Positions 1-8,515 of a stretch of DNA of 64,000 nt are shown here, piece by piece. Each line of letters begins with the position of its first letter. Position 1 is the stretch's first letter. This stretch comes from Paludibacterium purpuratum (GTDB lineage Bacteria > Pseudomonadota > Gammaproteobacteria > Burkholderiales > Chromobacteriaceae). The stretch is taken from the NCBI RefSeq assembly GCF_004363805.1, contig NZ_SNZP01000005.1, positions 93,721 through 157,720 on the forward strand, read 5' to 3'. The notes beneath the pieces were generated by a model, which worked only from the letters and a program-made list of their open reading frames with translations, made no database searches and was not told the origin of the DNA. The position numbers and the translations under genes were made by a program.

Positions 1-981
1 CTTCACCAGGTCGCGCTGCGAGACCTGCCCCATACCCTCGGCGTTTTCCGGCCGGGTTTCCAGACGCACCACATGCGGCTGTTGCAGTTGCAATTCCGCC
101 GCGTCCTCGATAGTGATGATGCGTTCGCGCACGCTGATGTGCTGTGACAGCGCATTCAGCAACGTGGTCTTACCCGAACCGGTACCGCCGGAGATCACCA
201 CGTTCAGCCGGCAGGCCGAGGCGACCTCCAGCAAACGCGACATGGCCGCCGACATATTCCTCTGTTGCGCCATGCGCGCTAGCGTGATGTTGCGTTTGGA
301 AAACTTACGAATAGCGATACAGGCGCCGTCGATAGCCAGCGGCGGTACTACCACGTTGACCCGGCTGCCATCGGCCAGACGGGCGTCGACCATTGGGCTG
401 CTTTCGTCGACCCGACGGCCGACCGAAGCGGCGATCCGCTGCGCCACGTTCACCACGTGGGTGTTGTCGCGGAACTTCTGCGACACCAGTTCCAGTCGGC
501 CATGACGTTCGACGTAGATCTGATCCGGGCCGTTGACCAGGATATCGGTCACGGTATCGTCCGCCAGCAGCGGTTCGATCGGCCCGACGCCGAACATATC
601 GTTCAGCATTTCCTCGACGATCCGTACCTGATCCTGGCTGTTGAAACGCATGCGCTCGCGGGTGATCAGTTCGGCCACCACGCGTTCGATGTCGGTCTTG
701 ACCTGTTCACGCGTTTTGGTCACCGCCACCGAGGCGTTCATCGACCCCAAGACGATCGAACGGATCTGCTGGAACTCCGGCATGCGCACCAGTTGGTCCT
801 GCGCCTCTTTGCGGCCAGTCGCTTGGCGCTCTTGCGCGGGTGCTTTGACCTCGGCGGGTGCACTCTCGGTGGGTGCCGGACTCGACGTGGCCGCGTGAGG
901 CTGACCATGCGTCGGATGCGGTGTCACCGCGTAGTGGCGCGCCTTCTCGGCCTCGCCGGCATTCAGTTTTCGTCCAAACAT
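1..981 (-). CDS. cpaF: CpaF/TadA secretion ATPase, partial (C-terminus off the left edge)
   Basis: Hexameric ATPase that powers assembly of Flp pili at the inner membrane. The visible 327 residues hold an Ala/Pro-rich N-terminal stretch (about 20-60), a helical N-terminal domain (about 70-200) and the start of the type II/IV secretion ATPase core: Walker A GGTGSGKTT at 265-273 and an Asp box with IITIEDAAEL at about 288-297. The family is usually 430-480 residues, so the Walker B end lies outside the window. ATG at 981 lies 3 bp after the cpaE stop, consistent with translational coupling. Last visible gene of the tad operon; tadB/tadC would be expected next, beyond the edge. Confidence 0.95.
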   Translation of the reverse strand, partial: MFGRKLNAGEAEKARHYAVTPHPTHGQPHAATSSPAPTESAPAEVKAPAQERQATGRKEAQDQLVRMPEFQQIRSIVLGSMNASVAVTKTREQVKTDIERVVAELITRERMRFNSQDQVRIVEEMLNDMFGVGPIEPLLADDTVTDILVNGPDQIYVERHGRLELVSQKFRDNTHVVNVAQRIAASVGRRVDESSPMVDARLADGSRVNVVVPPLAIDGACIAIRKFSKRNITLARMAQQRNMSAAMSRLLEVASACRLNVVISGGTGSGKTTLLNALSQHISVRERIITIEDAAELQLQQPHVVRLETRPENAEGMGQVSQRDLVK

Positions 982-984
982 GGC

Positions 985-2232
985 TTAACGCACCATCCGG
1001 CGGACTTTCGTGCCGCCGCCCCACAGTTGCGCACTCTCGGCTTTTTGCTGCACACCGCTCAAGCTGTCGGCCAGACGCGCAATGGCCTTGCCAAACGGCG
1101 ATTGCGGCTTGACCGGCTCACCCAGGTTTTGCGATAGCGTTAGATTCGAGGCGTCGAAAGGCAGCTCCAGTGCCACCGGGCGCTGTGTGGCGCGGCCAAA
1201 GTCCTCAACACTCACCATGGCGGCGTTGGTCGGCCCGGTCTGATTGAGCAATACCGACACCGCGGGCTCGCTCTCGCGCGCCAGCACGTGCCGGGTCAGC
1301 CGGGTCACCATGCGCGCGGCATGCACGGTACGGTCGGCCATCAAATAAACTTCGCGCGACTGATCCAGCGCCTCCTCGGTCAATTGCGGGAGCCCGGCCC
1401 CAGGCCGGGAGGCATCGATCAGCACATAGTGGAAATGCTGTTTCAAGAGCTTGAGCAGATCGGCCAAATGGCCTTCCGGGATGGCGAAGCGGTCTTGATA
1501 GTCCAGTTCGCCGGACAGCACGAACAGGCGCGCACTGGCGCGCACCATGGTGCGCTCCAGATAGGCCTGATCCAGGTGATGCACGTTTTGCAGCACATCG
1601 ACCAAGCCTTGGTTGGTCTGTTGTCCCAAAATCACATTGACCGCGCCGCCGTATAGATTCAGATCGATCAACGCCACCCGACGCTGCATCACCTCGGCCA
1701 AGTGGCGCGCCAAATGGGTGCACACCGTCGATACGCCGACGCCGCCACGCGCACCGACGAAGCTAAGAACCTTGCCGGTGCGCGCGCGTTGCAACGCTTC
1801 GGCGGCGCTGGGCGAAGAAGCGTCGCCCAGCGTAGCGGTCAACAAATCCGAGGTCAGCGGTTTGACCAGATAGTCGCGCACCCCCAGTTGCAACAGATTG
1901 CGATACAAGCCGACGTCGTTTTTGCTGCCGAGTACATATACCTCGATCGATGGGTCACAAACCTCGGCCAACTGAGCGAGCACCGACAGCGGCGCGTCGA
2001 CGTCGGAGACGTCGACCAGCAGTTGTGCCGGCGGACGCTCGGCGCGGCGCAGAAAGGCGATGGCATGCGCCACCTTGCCGCGCATCACCAAGGCATTGGG
2101 CTGCATGCGATGCGACAAGAACGCCCGCATGGTGGCGGCATTCTGCTCATCGCTGATCACCGCCAGGAATTCGGCATGCGGCTGCGGCGCCTTCTTGCTA
2201 TCGGTCAGCCCCAGTGAGTCCAGCAGGCTCAT
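985..2232 (-). CDS. cpaE: CpaE/TadZ pilus localisation protein (415 aa)
   Basis: Directs the Tad apparatus to its cellular site. Residues 1-135 look like a receiver-type (CheY-like) fold with VYVLGSKND and YLVKPL; residues 155-400 are a MinD/ParA-like ATPase domain. The P-loop at 160-169 reads GARGGVGVST: the two signature lysines of the deviant Walker A motif are replaced (R162 and V167), which is seen in several TadZ proteins and suggests weak or absent hydrolysis. The start codon overlaps the cpaD stop as ATGA (2229-2232). Assignment is by domain pattern and operon position. Confidence 0.93.
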   Translation of the reverse strand: MSLLDSLGLTDSKKAPQPHAEFLAVISDEQNAATMRAFLSHRMQPNALVMRGKVAHAIAFLRRAERPPAQLLVDVSDVDAPLSVLAQLAEVCDPSIEVYVLGSKNDVGLYRNLLQLGVRDYLVKPLTSDLLTATLGDASSPSAAEALQRARTGKVLSFVGARGGVGVSTVCTHLARHLAEVMQRRVALIDLNLYGGAVNVILGQQTNQGLVDVLQNVHHLDQAYLERTMVRASARLFVLSGELDYQDRFAIPEGHLADLLKLLKQHFHYVLIDASRPGAGLPQLTEEALDQSREVYLMADRTVHAARMVTRLTRHVLARESEPAVSVLLNQTGPTNAAMVSVEDFGRATQRPVALELPFDASNLTLSQNLGEPVKPQSPFGKAIARLADSLSGVQQKAESAQLWGGGTKVRRMVR

Positions 2233-2648
2233 TGCCCGCCCCCGCTGACAGCGGTCGTGGTCGAACCGCCCGTCGTCGGCGCCTTGACCTTGTCATCGTA
2301 ATAACGCTGCACCGCCGCGCCGCTGTTGGTCGCCCCCGGTCCGGGATAGCGCTTCGGATCGACCAGGTCCTGCGGATTGGCGATCATGCGCGCCAGGTTG
2401 TTGTAGGTGGCACAACCGAAGGCAACCTCCGGCCGATGCACGGCCTGCAACCAACCATTGTTCAGGTAGGGCTCGTCTTCCAGCTTGTTGCAGTCCGGGC
2501 CGATGGCCTGGCCATCGCGTACCGTGATCACCGTGGCATCGGGCATATGTGCGGTCTGATTGACGATGGAGGTGTCGTAAGCACAAGCCGTCAGCATCAG
2601 CGGCGCGGCCAGCGTCAGCAGGCGGAAAAAAAGTCGGGATGAAATCAT
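2229..2648 (-). CDS. cpaD: CpaD/RcpB-like pilus lipoprotein (139 aa)
   Basis: Probable outer-membrane lipoprotein of the Tad secretin complex. The N-terminus is a lipoprotein signal with lipobox LTAC (Cys at about residue 22). The segment EVAFGCATYNNLARMIANPQDLV (about 74-96) matches the CpaD signature of a conserved Cys followed by an NLA..ANP motif. At 139 residues it is shorter than the usual CpaD of about 200 or more; the N-terminal domain is reduced and the C-terminus ends in a Gly/Ser/Thr-rich tail. It sits 15 bp after cpaC and overlaps cpaE by 4 bp. Confidence 0.85.
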   Translation of the reverse strand: MISSRLFFRLLTLAAPLMLTACAYDTSIVNQTAHMPDATVITVRDGQAIGPDCNKLEDEPYLNNGWLQAVHRPEVAFGCATYNNLARMIANPQDLVDPKRYPGPGATNSGAAVQRYYDDKVKAPTTGGSTTTAVSGGGQ

Positions 2649-2663
2649 GATGCGCCTCCGGAA

Positions 2664-4568
2664 TCAGTAAACGTGACCGCTATTGCCGGCCAAATGCGGC
2701 GTCGCGCTATCGTAGGGGTCCAGCTTGGCTTGCCGCTGCAACGCGCCTTCGACATCGCTCGGATTGATCAGACTATCCAGCGGCGTCTGCAGCGTGCCGG
2801 GGCCGACCGGGCGCACCAGGTACGGCGTCACGATCACCACCAATTCGGTCTTGTTGTGTTGATAGTCGGTCGAGGAGAACAATTTGCCCAACACCGGCAG
2901 ACGCCCAAGGCCCGGCATCTGCGACAACACGTCGCGCGAGTTATCTTGCAACAAGCCACCGAGCACCAGGCTCTGGCCGCTGGCCAATTCCACCGTAGTA
3001 TCCAGGCGCCGTACGGTCAGCGCCGGAATTGTGGTGCCCAGGAGGGTGATGCTGTTGGCGGGATCCAACTCACTGACTTCCGGGTTGACCTTCAGCGTGA
3101 TGCGGTCGCTGGCCTGTACCGTCGGGGTGAACTTCAGACCGACACCAAAATCCTTGTATTGCACGGTGATGGTGTTGCTATCGCCGCCTTGCGGCACCGG
3201 AATCGGATACTCGCCACCCGCCAGGAAGCTGGCCGGTTCGCCGGAGATGGTCGTCAAGTTTGGCTCGGCCAGGGTGGTTAGCAGGCTTTCGCGATCCAAC
3301 ATATCGATCACGGAAGTGCCGCGGCCATTGCTGTCGCGCAGAAGGCCCATGAACCCCGAATTAGCCGGCAAAAATGCAGTATCTGGCTGTCCGAGTGAGC
3401 CGGGCTTGAAGGCAGCCCGGCCACTGAACAATCCCGCGTTCTGCCCCAGCGCGGACCAGTTGACGCCGATCTGCTGCAACACGGTACGACTGACTTCGAC
3501 CATGCGTACATGCAGGTTGACCTGGGTCGGGCTATTCAGACTGAGGCGATTGACCAGGTTTTCCTTGTCGCCGATATACGGTTTGAGCGTTTCCGTGATC
3601 GCCGCGATATCTTCGGCGCGGTTGACCGTGCCGCTCACCATCAGCGAACCCGGCGCGGACTTCAGATCCAGATGCAGGCTGGGGAAGCGTTGCGTCAGCA
3701 CCTTTTGCAGCTCGGCCACGTTATGGCTGACCACCACACTACGCTGCAATAGCGGCAGGCCGGCGCCATCCAAGGCGAACACCGTGGTCGTACCGACCTT
3801 CTTGCCCAACACGAACACTTCGTTGGCGTTCGGCACTTGCACGTCGGCGACATTGGGATCCGACACGAACACCGTGCGCGCGACGCCAGGCAGGTGCAGC
3901 AGCTTGCCGGTACCGACGGCCAGGCTCAAATTGCCGTCCTCGTCGAGCTCGGCTTGCTGCATGCCGGCGCCCATGCCGAAAGGCAGCGAGCGCGCCGCCA
4001 GGCGGGCAGGCACCATCTTGCTGCCGGCCTTGCCCTTGCCCTTGCCGCTCGACACATCGAACGGCAGCGGATTCGGGTTCGGGCCATCCGCCAAGTCCTG
4101 AATCTTTCCCATTTTGCCGCCCTGGCCCTTTGCCAGTTTGCCGGCGCTCTTAGCCTGTGTGGGGGCACTCGCGTTGTTCATCCCGCCGCCAATGGATTTG
4201 ATCGGCCCACTCTGCGCGACTGCACCGCTGCTATCGGTCTTGGCATGCGCATCGCTCGGTGCCGACGCGGCCTTATTGGTTTTGACGGCACCCTTGGCAC
4301 CGGGCTTACGCACCTTGCTCGACGCCGCAGCGCCCTCGGAGGCCGTCTTCTTACCCACCGGCAACACAATCGGCTTCTTGAACGAGGCGGAAATCGCTTC
4401 GCTCTGGCTAGCCGCCTTGGCGGCTGGCACGGACTTGATGGTTGCCGTGGGGGCTGACGCTGCGCCCGCGCTGGAACCGACGGGCTCGGCATGCGCGGCA
4501 GTCATCGCGCTAAAGAGCCCCAGACAAAGAGACGCGGTCGTGAGCGGAATGTTTTTCTTTGCGAACAT
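2664..4568 (-). CDS. cpaC: CpaC/RcpA secretin of the Flp pilus (634 aa)
   Basis: Outer-membrane secretin channel for Flp pili. A Sec signal peptide (1-27, ending AHA) is followed by an unusually long Ala/Ser/Lys/Gly-rich region (about 28-205), a pilus/secretin N-terminal domain (about 215-285), a BON-like domain (about 287-345) and the T2SS-type secretin core (about 430-600) with the motif VLGGLLQDN and the terminal VIVTPYLVRPV. An in-frame upstream start at 4862 was rejected because it adds a basic, signal-less extension that overlaps cpaB. Start 4568 lies 13 bp after the cpaB stop. Confidence 0.93.
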   Translation of the reverse strand: MFAKKNIPLTTASLCLGLFSAMTAAHAEPVGSSAGAASAPTATIKSVPAAKAASQSEAISASFKKPIVLPVGKKTASEGAAASSKVRKPGAKGAVKTNKAASAPSDAHAKTDSSGAVAQSGPIKSIGGGMNNASAPTQAKSAGKLAKGQGGKMGKIQDLADGPNPNPLPFDVSSGKGKGKAGSKMVPARLAARSLPFGMGAGMQQAELDEDGNLSLAVGTGKLLHLPGVARTVFVSDPNVADVQVPNANEVFVLGKKVGTTTVFALDGAGLPLLQRSVVVSHNVAELQKVLTQRFPSLHLDLKSAPGSLMVSGTVNRAEDIAAITETLKPYIGDKENLVNRLSLNSPTQVNLHVRMVEVSRTVLQQIGVNWSALGQNAGLFSGRAAFKPGSLGQPDTAFLPANSGFMGLLRDSNGRGTSVIDMLDRESLLTTLAEPNLTTISGEPASFLAGGEYPIPVPQGGDSNTITVQYKDFGVGLKFTPTVQASDRITLKVNPEVSELDPANSITLLGTTIPALTVRRLDTTVELASGQSLVLGGLLQDNSRDVLSQMPGLGRLPVLGKLFSSTDYQHNKTELVVIVTPYLVRPVGPGTLQTPLDSLINPSDVEGALQRQAKLDPYDSATPHLAGNSGHVY

Positions 4569-4581
4569 GAGGAGTACCCGC

Positions 4582-5553
4582 TTATTGCAGTTTGGTTGGA
4601 GCAGAATTGCCAATCGGCATCGCCAGCGGTAATGCCGCTGTCGGCGTCGCCGTCCCTTCGGTCGAGCCGCGCAACACGCGCACGGAACCACCGGTCGCCG
4701 ACGGCGCCCGGTTAGCAGGTGCCGCGGGCGCAGCCGCCGGCTTTTCCTTCGGTTCGGCGCGTACTGCTTGCGAAATATCGCCAGCCCAGATCGGGCCATC
4801 CGACGGCGCGGAAGAGCTCCATTTCTTTTGCGCTTGCTGCATTGGGGCGCTGGCATTGCCATCGGCGGAGGTCTTGGCGAAGCTCTTCAGCGCCAACGAC
4901 AGATCGCCGAGATGGGAAGCCACGGTCACCGCCTGCGCGGCGATCGGCGTGACTTCGAAGGTGATGGTGCGCGCTTGCAGATTGGCCTGCTGGCTATCGC
5001 CCTCCTTCGGGCGTTGGAAACTGGAGCCGACCGCAATCACCCGTAGATCGGTGGCTATGGTTTCGGCTACCACCGAATGCGCCGGCGATTTTTCGTCACG
5101 CAGGTTCTGCGTCAGCAACAGATCGACGCGGTCGCCCGGCTGGATCAGACCGGCATTGCCGGAGACATCGGTAATCGCCACCGACACGGCGCGCATCCCC
5201 GGTGCCAATGCGGCGGCCAGGAATTCAGGCGCATTCGGGCTGATCACATCGGTACTCAAAATCGGATCGCCTTCCTTGACCGCATTGCGTAGCAGCGCGC
5301 CACTCATGGTTTTGGCCGTGTCGCTGCTTTGTTCGACGGCGTTTTTGGGCAATTCGCTGGCGGGAATTTCCTTCCAGCTCAAATCGCTTTGCCGCAGCAG
5401 CGTGCCGATAGTCAAATCGCTGTGCGCAACCAGCACCTTGACCGGTGCCGCGACCTGATGCGCGGCGTTGTTGGCCATAAAAATGCGAACGCCGATGGCG
5501 GCGACGACCGCCAGTATCAGCAGGAGCAGAATATTTTTCTGGGAGGATTTCAT
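4582..5553 (-). CDS. cpaB: CpaB/RcpC Flp pilus assembly protein (323 aa)
   Basis: Periplasmic assembly factor of the Tad system. One N-terminal membrane segment (about 7-26) leads into an SAF-type domain (about 38-105, with LLRNAVKEGDPIL) and the RcpC/CpaB domain (about 110-225, with GMRAVSVAITDVSGNAG and PGDRVDLLL). The last 100 residues are Pro/Ala/Ser-rich and probably disordered. A strong Shine-Dalgarno (GGAGG) precedes the ATG. Lies between cpaA and cpaC on the same strand. Confidence 0.93.
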   Translation of the reverse strand: MKSSQKNILLLLILAVVAAIGVRIFMANNAAHQVAAPVKVLVAHSDLTIGTLLRQSDLSWKEIPASELPKNAVEQSSDTAKTMSGALLRNAVKEGDPILSTDVISPNAPEFLAAALAPGMRAVSVAITDVSGNAGLIQPGDRVDLLLTQNLRDEKSPAHSVVAETIATDLRVIAVGSSFQRPKEGDSQQANLQARTITFEVTPIAAQAVTVASHLGDLSLALKSFAKTSADGNASAPMQQAQKKWSSSAPSDGPIWAGDISQAVRAEPKEKPAAAPAAPANRAPSATGGSVRVLRGSTEGTATPTAALPLAMPIGNSAPTKLQ

Positions 5554-5597
5554 TCGTTTTTTAACCCAACATGGAAGCCGTCATCCGGGGACTTGAA

Positions 5598-6104
5598 TCA
5601 GTTCAACTGCGATGCGATCGCGATCAGGCCGCCGCAGGCCAATGCCACGCCATAAGGCAAACCCCGCTTAGCCGTCAGACAGCGCAGCGGTTGGCGCAAC
5701 CAACGTGGCGTGCCACGCCGTAACCCTTTTTGTGCGGCAAAGCCCAGCAATGCCAGCAACAAGCCAAATTGCGTGATCCAGAACAAAGTGGCCAACGCCC
5801 CCTCAGGCCCCGCCCACAGCATGAGCACGCAAATCAGCTTGGCATCGCCGCCGCCCATCAAGCCTCGGGCAGTCAGCACCATAGCGAACAACAAAGTGAC
5901 CAATCCGACGAGAAGATGCGGCAGCAGAGGGGAAGCCAGCGCTGGCGAAGCCAGCAAATACAAAGCGCCCAAGGCGGCCACCCATTTGTTCGGCAGCCGC
6001 CTGTGGCGCAGATCCTGCCAGGCCAAAGTCAGCAACAGCAATGTGCATGCCGCGGCGACCAGAGGAAGCAGGTAGGCGATCAGTCGATCGGCAAGCATAG
6101 ACAT
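5598..6104 (-). CDS. cpaA: Prepilin peptidase CpaA/TadV (168 aa)
   Basis: Aspartic protease that removes the leader from Flp prepilins. The short form of the A24 family: five or six hydrophobic helices, first catalytic Asp in the loop AWQDLRHRRLPN (about residue 31) and the second in the GxGD-type motif GGGDAK (about 88-93). It lacks the methylating N-terminal domain of PilD, as is normal for TadV. Lies 33 bp downstream of flp, which encodes a substrate. A second ATG two codons in (6098) is an alternative start. Confidence 0.93.
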   Translation of the reverse strand: MSMLADRLIAYLLPLVAAACTLLLLTLAWQDLRHRRLPNKWVAALGALYLLASPALASPLLPHLLVGLVTLLFAMVLTARGLMGGGDAKLICVLMLWAGPEGALATLFWITQFGLLLALLGFAAQKGLRRGTPRWLRQPLRCLTAKRGLPYGVALACGGLIAIASQLN

Positions 6105-6137
6105 CCGCCTAACAGGATCACGATTGGCAAAGACCGA

Positions 6138-6335
6138 TTACGAACCCGAGGACGGAGTCGTGGCGTTGCTGATCGTGGCGCTGATGTTGGTAAACGCAGT
6201 GGTATAGATCTGGGAAATCTTGCCGGACAGACCTGCCACCACAACTACCACCACGCCGGCGATGACGGCGTATTCCAGGGCGGTCACGCCGCGTTCGTTT
6301 TTCTTGAACAGTTGGAAGAATTGTTTGAGTTTCAT
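6138..6335 (-). CDS. flp: Flp major pilin (65 aa)
   Basis: Structural subunit of the Flp/Tad pilus. A short basic leader (1-16) ends in Gly16; the processing site is G16|V17, followed by the Flp motif VTALEYAVIAG with Glu21 at +5 and an adjoining Tyr22, then a 22-residue hydrophobic helix and a short Ser/Thr-rich tail. Length and motif are typical. First gene of the tad operon, with AGGGG-type ribosome binding site and a leader of about 130 nt behind a candidate FNR-dependent promoter. Confidence 0.96.
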   Translation of the reverse strand: MKLKQFFQLFKKNERGVTALEYAVIAGVVVVVVAGLSGKISQIYTTAFTNISATISNATTPSSGS

Positions 6336-6933
6336 AGGTACCCCTCGATATTGGTTAGTCGTCTTTGCGTCATGCTTCGGGAGCGAAGCCGTGCACTTTG
6401 CACTGCTATAAGCTATAAATCGCTACGTCTTTTTCAAGCATGTCTTACAGCCACCCCCTGTGACGGCGCAATTATTCCCCACCCCCCTCCCGGCAACTTG
6501 ATCTAAGTCAAAAATGCGATGCGCAAAAAAATGAAAAACAAATAATTCAATGTTGTTTTTAATTGAAATTACGTACGTATCACTACTTATTTTGCGCAAA
6601 ATCATAATTCCATAGGCATTTATTTCGATGCACATATCATGACAAAGTCTTTTGCCATATTCGTAAATATTGATTTTTAAAGGATTTGCTTACTAATTCA
6701 GAAATGTGAAATGAGAAAAATGCGAGAAGGTGCAGCCAAAATCCGCCTTCATGCCGGCAACTTCAGCCAACTAGCTGCCATTTTTTGCTTTTGTGACGAA
6801 ATTGTTGCGCTATTACATCAATTTTGTGAATTCACTGGCCGTTTAAAACATATTCGATATATCGTTCCGCGCTTAATTTAGCTAACTTGCCGGCTTCTAG
6901 CGGCCAGTGGCGTGGATAGTGAAGGGATATGTA
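6336..6933. other. 598-bp intergenic region between flp and the methyltransferase gene
   Basis: The left part (6336-6511) is the leader and promoter of the tad operon, with two small inverted repeats in the leader. The rest (about 6520-6900) is clearly more AT-rich than its surroundings and holds no convincing gene. Two perfect 10-bp palindromes are visible, GTGAATTCAC at 6826-6835 and CGATATATCG at 6855-6864, upstream of the plus-strand gene at 6934; they may be operator sites, but I cannot name a regulator. Confidence 0.6.
6464..6511 (-). promoter_or_regulatory. Candidate FNR/Anr-dependent promoter of the tad operon
   Basis: TTGATCTAAGTCAA at 6498-6511 differs at one position from the FNR consensus TTGATnnnnATCAA. 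On the minus strand a -10-like AATAAT lies at 6471-6476, predicting a start near 6464, about 41 bp from the box centre. That is the class II activator arrangement. Seen in sequence; the regulator is inferred. Confidence 0.6.
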
Positions 6934-7548
6934 ATGAACATCTGGCGTTTTCATGAGATCTTGCTGCGGGCCTGCGCAGTCTTGGCGGGATCGTGGTTCG
7001 TTCATGCCAGTTGGCACCAATGGCGGCTGCAGCCGAACCGTCTATCGCTGCTGCTGCTGATGCTGGGAGAAGGCACCGTTGTGCTGCTATTACTCATCAG
7101 CAAGGTGCCCAAACGTCGCGATTGGCATCCAGTCAGCCTGTTTTGCACGTTGGTCGCGACCTATTACTTTCTAGCGGTTCGGCTCACACCGGGCATCCAT
7201 CTCGTACCGGAATCGATTGGCGTGCTATTGCAATGCACGGGCCTGAGTTGGTCGCTCTATGCAAAATGGTCTTTGCGCCGCGCCTTCGGCCTGCTACCCG
7301 CCAATCGCGGCGTTGTGACCACGGGTGCTTACCGCGTCTTGCGCCATCCTATCTACGCCGGCTATCTGTTCAATCATCTTGGGTTTCTACTGGTTTCATA
7401 CTGCTGGCAAAACCTGCTGGTCTACACGGTGCTTTATAGCGTGCAGATCATCCGCCTGCGGCGGGAGGAGTGCATTTTGCGCGATGACCCGGATTACCGC
7501 GATTACTGCGGCCATGTTCGATTCCGTTTGATACCCGGAGTTTTCTGA
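6934..7548 (+). CDS. ICMT/PEMT-like membrane methyltransferase (204 aa)
   Basis: Integral membrane protein of the isoprenylcysteine carboxyl methyltransferase / phospholipid methyltransferase superfamily. Four to five hydrophobic helices are followed by the signature GAYRVLRHPIYAGYL (about 130-144) and a C-terminal E-E/D-P-Y pattern (EECILRDDPDYRDYC), which in this family shape the SAM site. Substrate unknown; bacterial members may methylate lipids or small molecules. Start 6934 chosen over 6907 because GAAGGGA lies at the right distance. One base separates its stop from the next gene, so the two are probably co-translated. Confidence 0.8.
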   Translation: MNIWRFHEILLRACAVLAGSWFVHASWHQWRLQPNRLSLLLLMLGEGTVVLLLLISKVPKRRDWHPVSLFCTLVATYYFLAVRLTPGIHLVPESIGVLLQCTGLSWSLYAKWSLRRAFGLLPANRGVVTTGAYRVLRHPIYAGYLFNHLGFLLVSYCWQNLLVYTVLYSVQIIRLRREECILRDDPDYRDYCGHVRFRLIPGVF

Positions 7549-7549
7549 C

Positions 7550-8515
7550 ATGTTCGAAAACACTACCCCTTTTCGTCAGGCCACGCCGTGGCTACTCGGA
7601 CTATTCATGCTTATCGGCATGGACTACTGGCTGCTGCCGCGCGTCAACTGCAGCATTGAACCCACCGGATTGGCCTGTTTCGCGCTTTACATGGGAGGTT
7701 TATTGGCGCTGACGCTGCTCGTTCTCGCGGCGGGAGAGCTACCCAACAGTCTATCCAGACCGTCATCTCGCACATTCTGCAAGGCAATGGTCTTTGCCAA
7801 ACGCTTTGGCTATTTCCAGCTCGCTGTCATCTATGTCGCCAGTGCTTTCAAAGCAATCGTTGTATTGTCATACGTCAACATCAGGGCAGGGGCACCCGCC
7901 ATCGACGCAGATCTTGCCCACTGGGATCGGCTCATCCACTTCGATTGGCTTGGCTACTATCGCTTGCTCAACAGCCTCCCCATGCTGCGTGCCGTGCTGA
8001 GAGCGACTTACGCAAGCGCGCCGGGCCAGATGTCGCTGCTGATGTTTTTCCTGGCCATAACAGGCCACACGCAGCGGATGAGGGAAATGCTCGCGTTACT
8101 ATTGATATCCAGCTTCATTTCCGTAGTGACAGTGCGGTTCATGCCGGCACAAGGCACCTACTATTTCTACGAAGTGGCCAACCAATCGGCTCGCGAGTTG
8201 ACGTCGCAGTTTTTGCCGTTGCGCACCCGCCCTACGTATATCATCGATTTCACGAACTTACAGGGACTCGTCTCGATTCCCTCGTTCCATACCTGTATGG
8301 CGATTATATTTTGCTACGCTCTGCGCGGCTGGAAATGGCTATTTCCGGTATCGCTAGCACTCAATGGCGCCATGCTGCTATCGACACCTTACTATGGTGG
8401 TCACTATCTGGTAGATATGCTGGCTGGCGCAGTTTTGTGCGCAGTATTGATCTGGCTAAGTCGCCTGTGGTTCAGCACAGCGCCCGAACTGCGGGCGCTC
8501 AGGTTTGCTGTTTAG
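7550..8515 (+). CDS. PAP2-superfamily membrane phosphatase/transferase (321 aa)
   Basis: Polytopic membrane protein with the inositol-phosphotransferase-like branch of the PAP2 family. Motif 2 reads SIPSFH (about 240-245) and motif 3 GGHYLVD (about 282-288), which supply the two catalytic histidines and the aspartate of lipid phosphate phosphatases. About seven hydrophobic segments are visible. It may act on an undecaprenyl or phospholipid phosphate; the actual substrate cannot be read. GGAG ribosome site lies inside the preceding gene. The stop overlaps the stop of the convergent flp2 gene by 2 bp. Confidence 0.82.
   Translation: MFENTTPFRQATPWLLGLFMLIGMDYWLLPRVNCSIEPTGLACFALYMGGLLALTLLVLAAGELPNSLSRPSSRTFCKAMVFAKRFGYFQLAVIYVASAFKAIVVLSYVNIRAGAPAIDADLAHWDRLIHFDWLGYYRLLNSLPMLRAVLRATYASAPGQMSLLMFFLAITGHTQRMREMLALLLISSFISVVTVRFMPAQGTYYFYEVANQSARELTSQFLPLRTRPTYIIDFTNLQGLVSIPSFHTCMAIIFCYALRGWKWLFPVSLALNGAMLLSTPYYGGHYLVDMLAGAVLCAVLIWLSRLWFSTAPELRALRFAV

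Noticed and set aside
2884..4101. 405-codon open frame opposite the secretin gene
   Set aside because: Ser/Thr/Arg-rich antisense frame; the secretin is certain.
6423..6635. 70-codon frame in the flp upstream region
   Set aside because: Overlaps the predicted promoter and FNR box, has no ribosome site and resembles nothing known.
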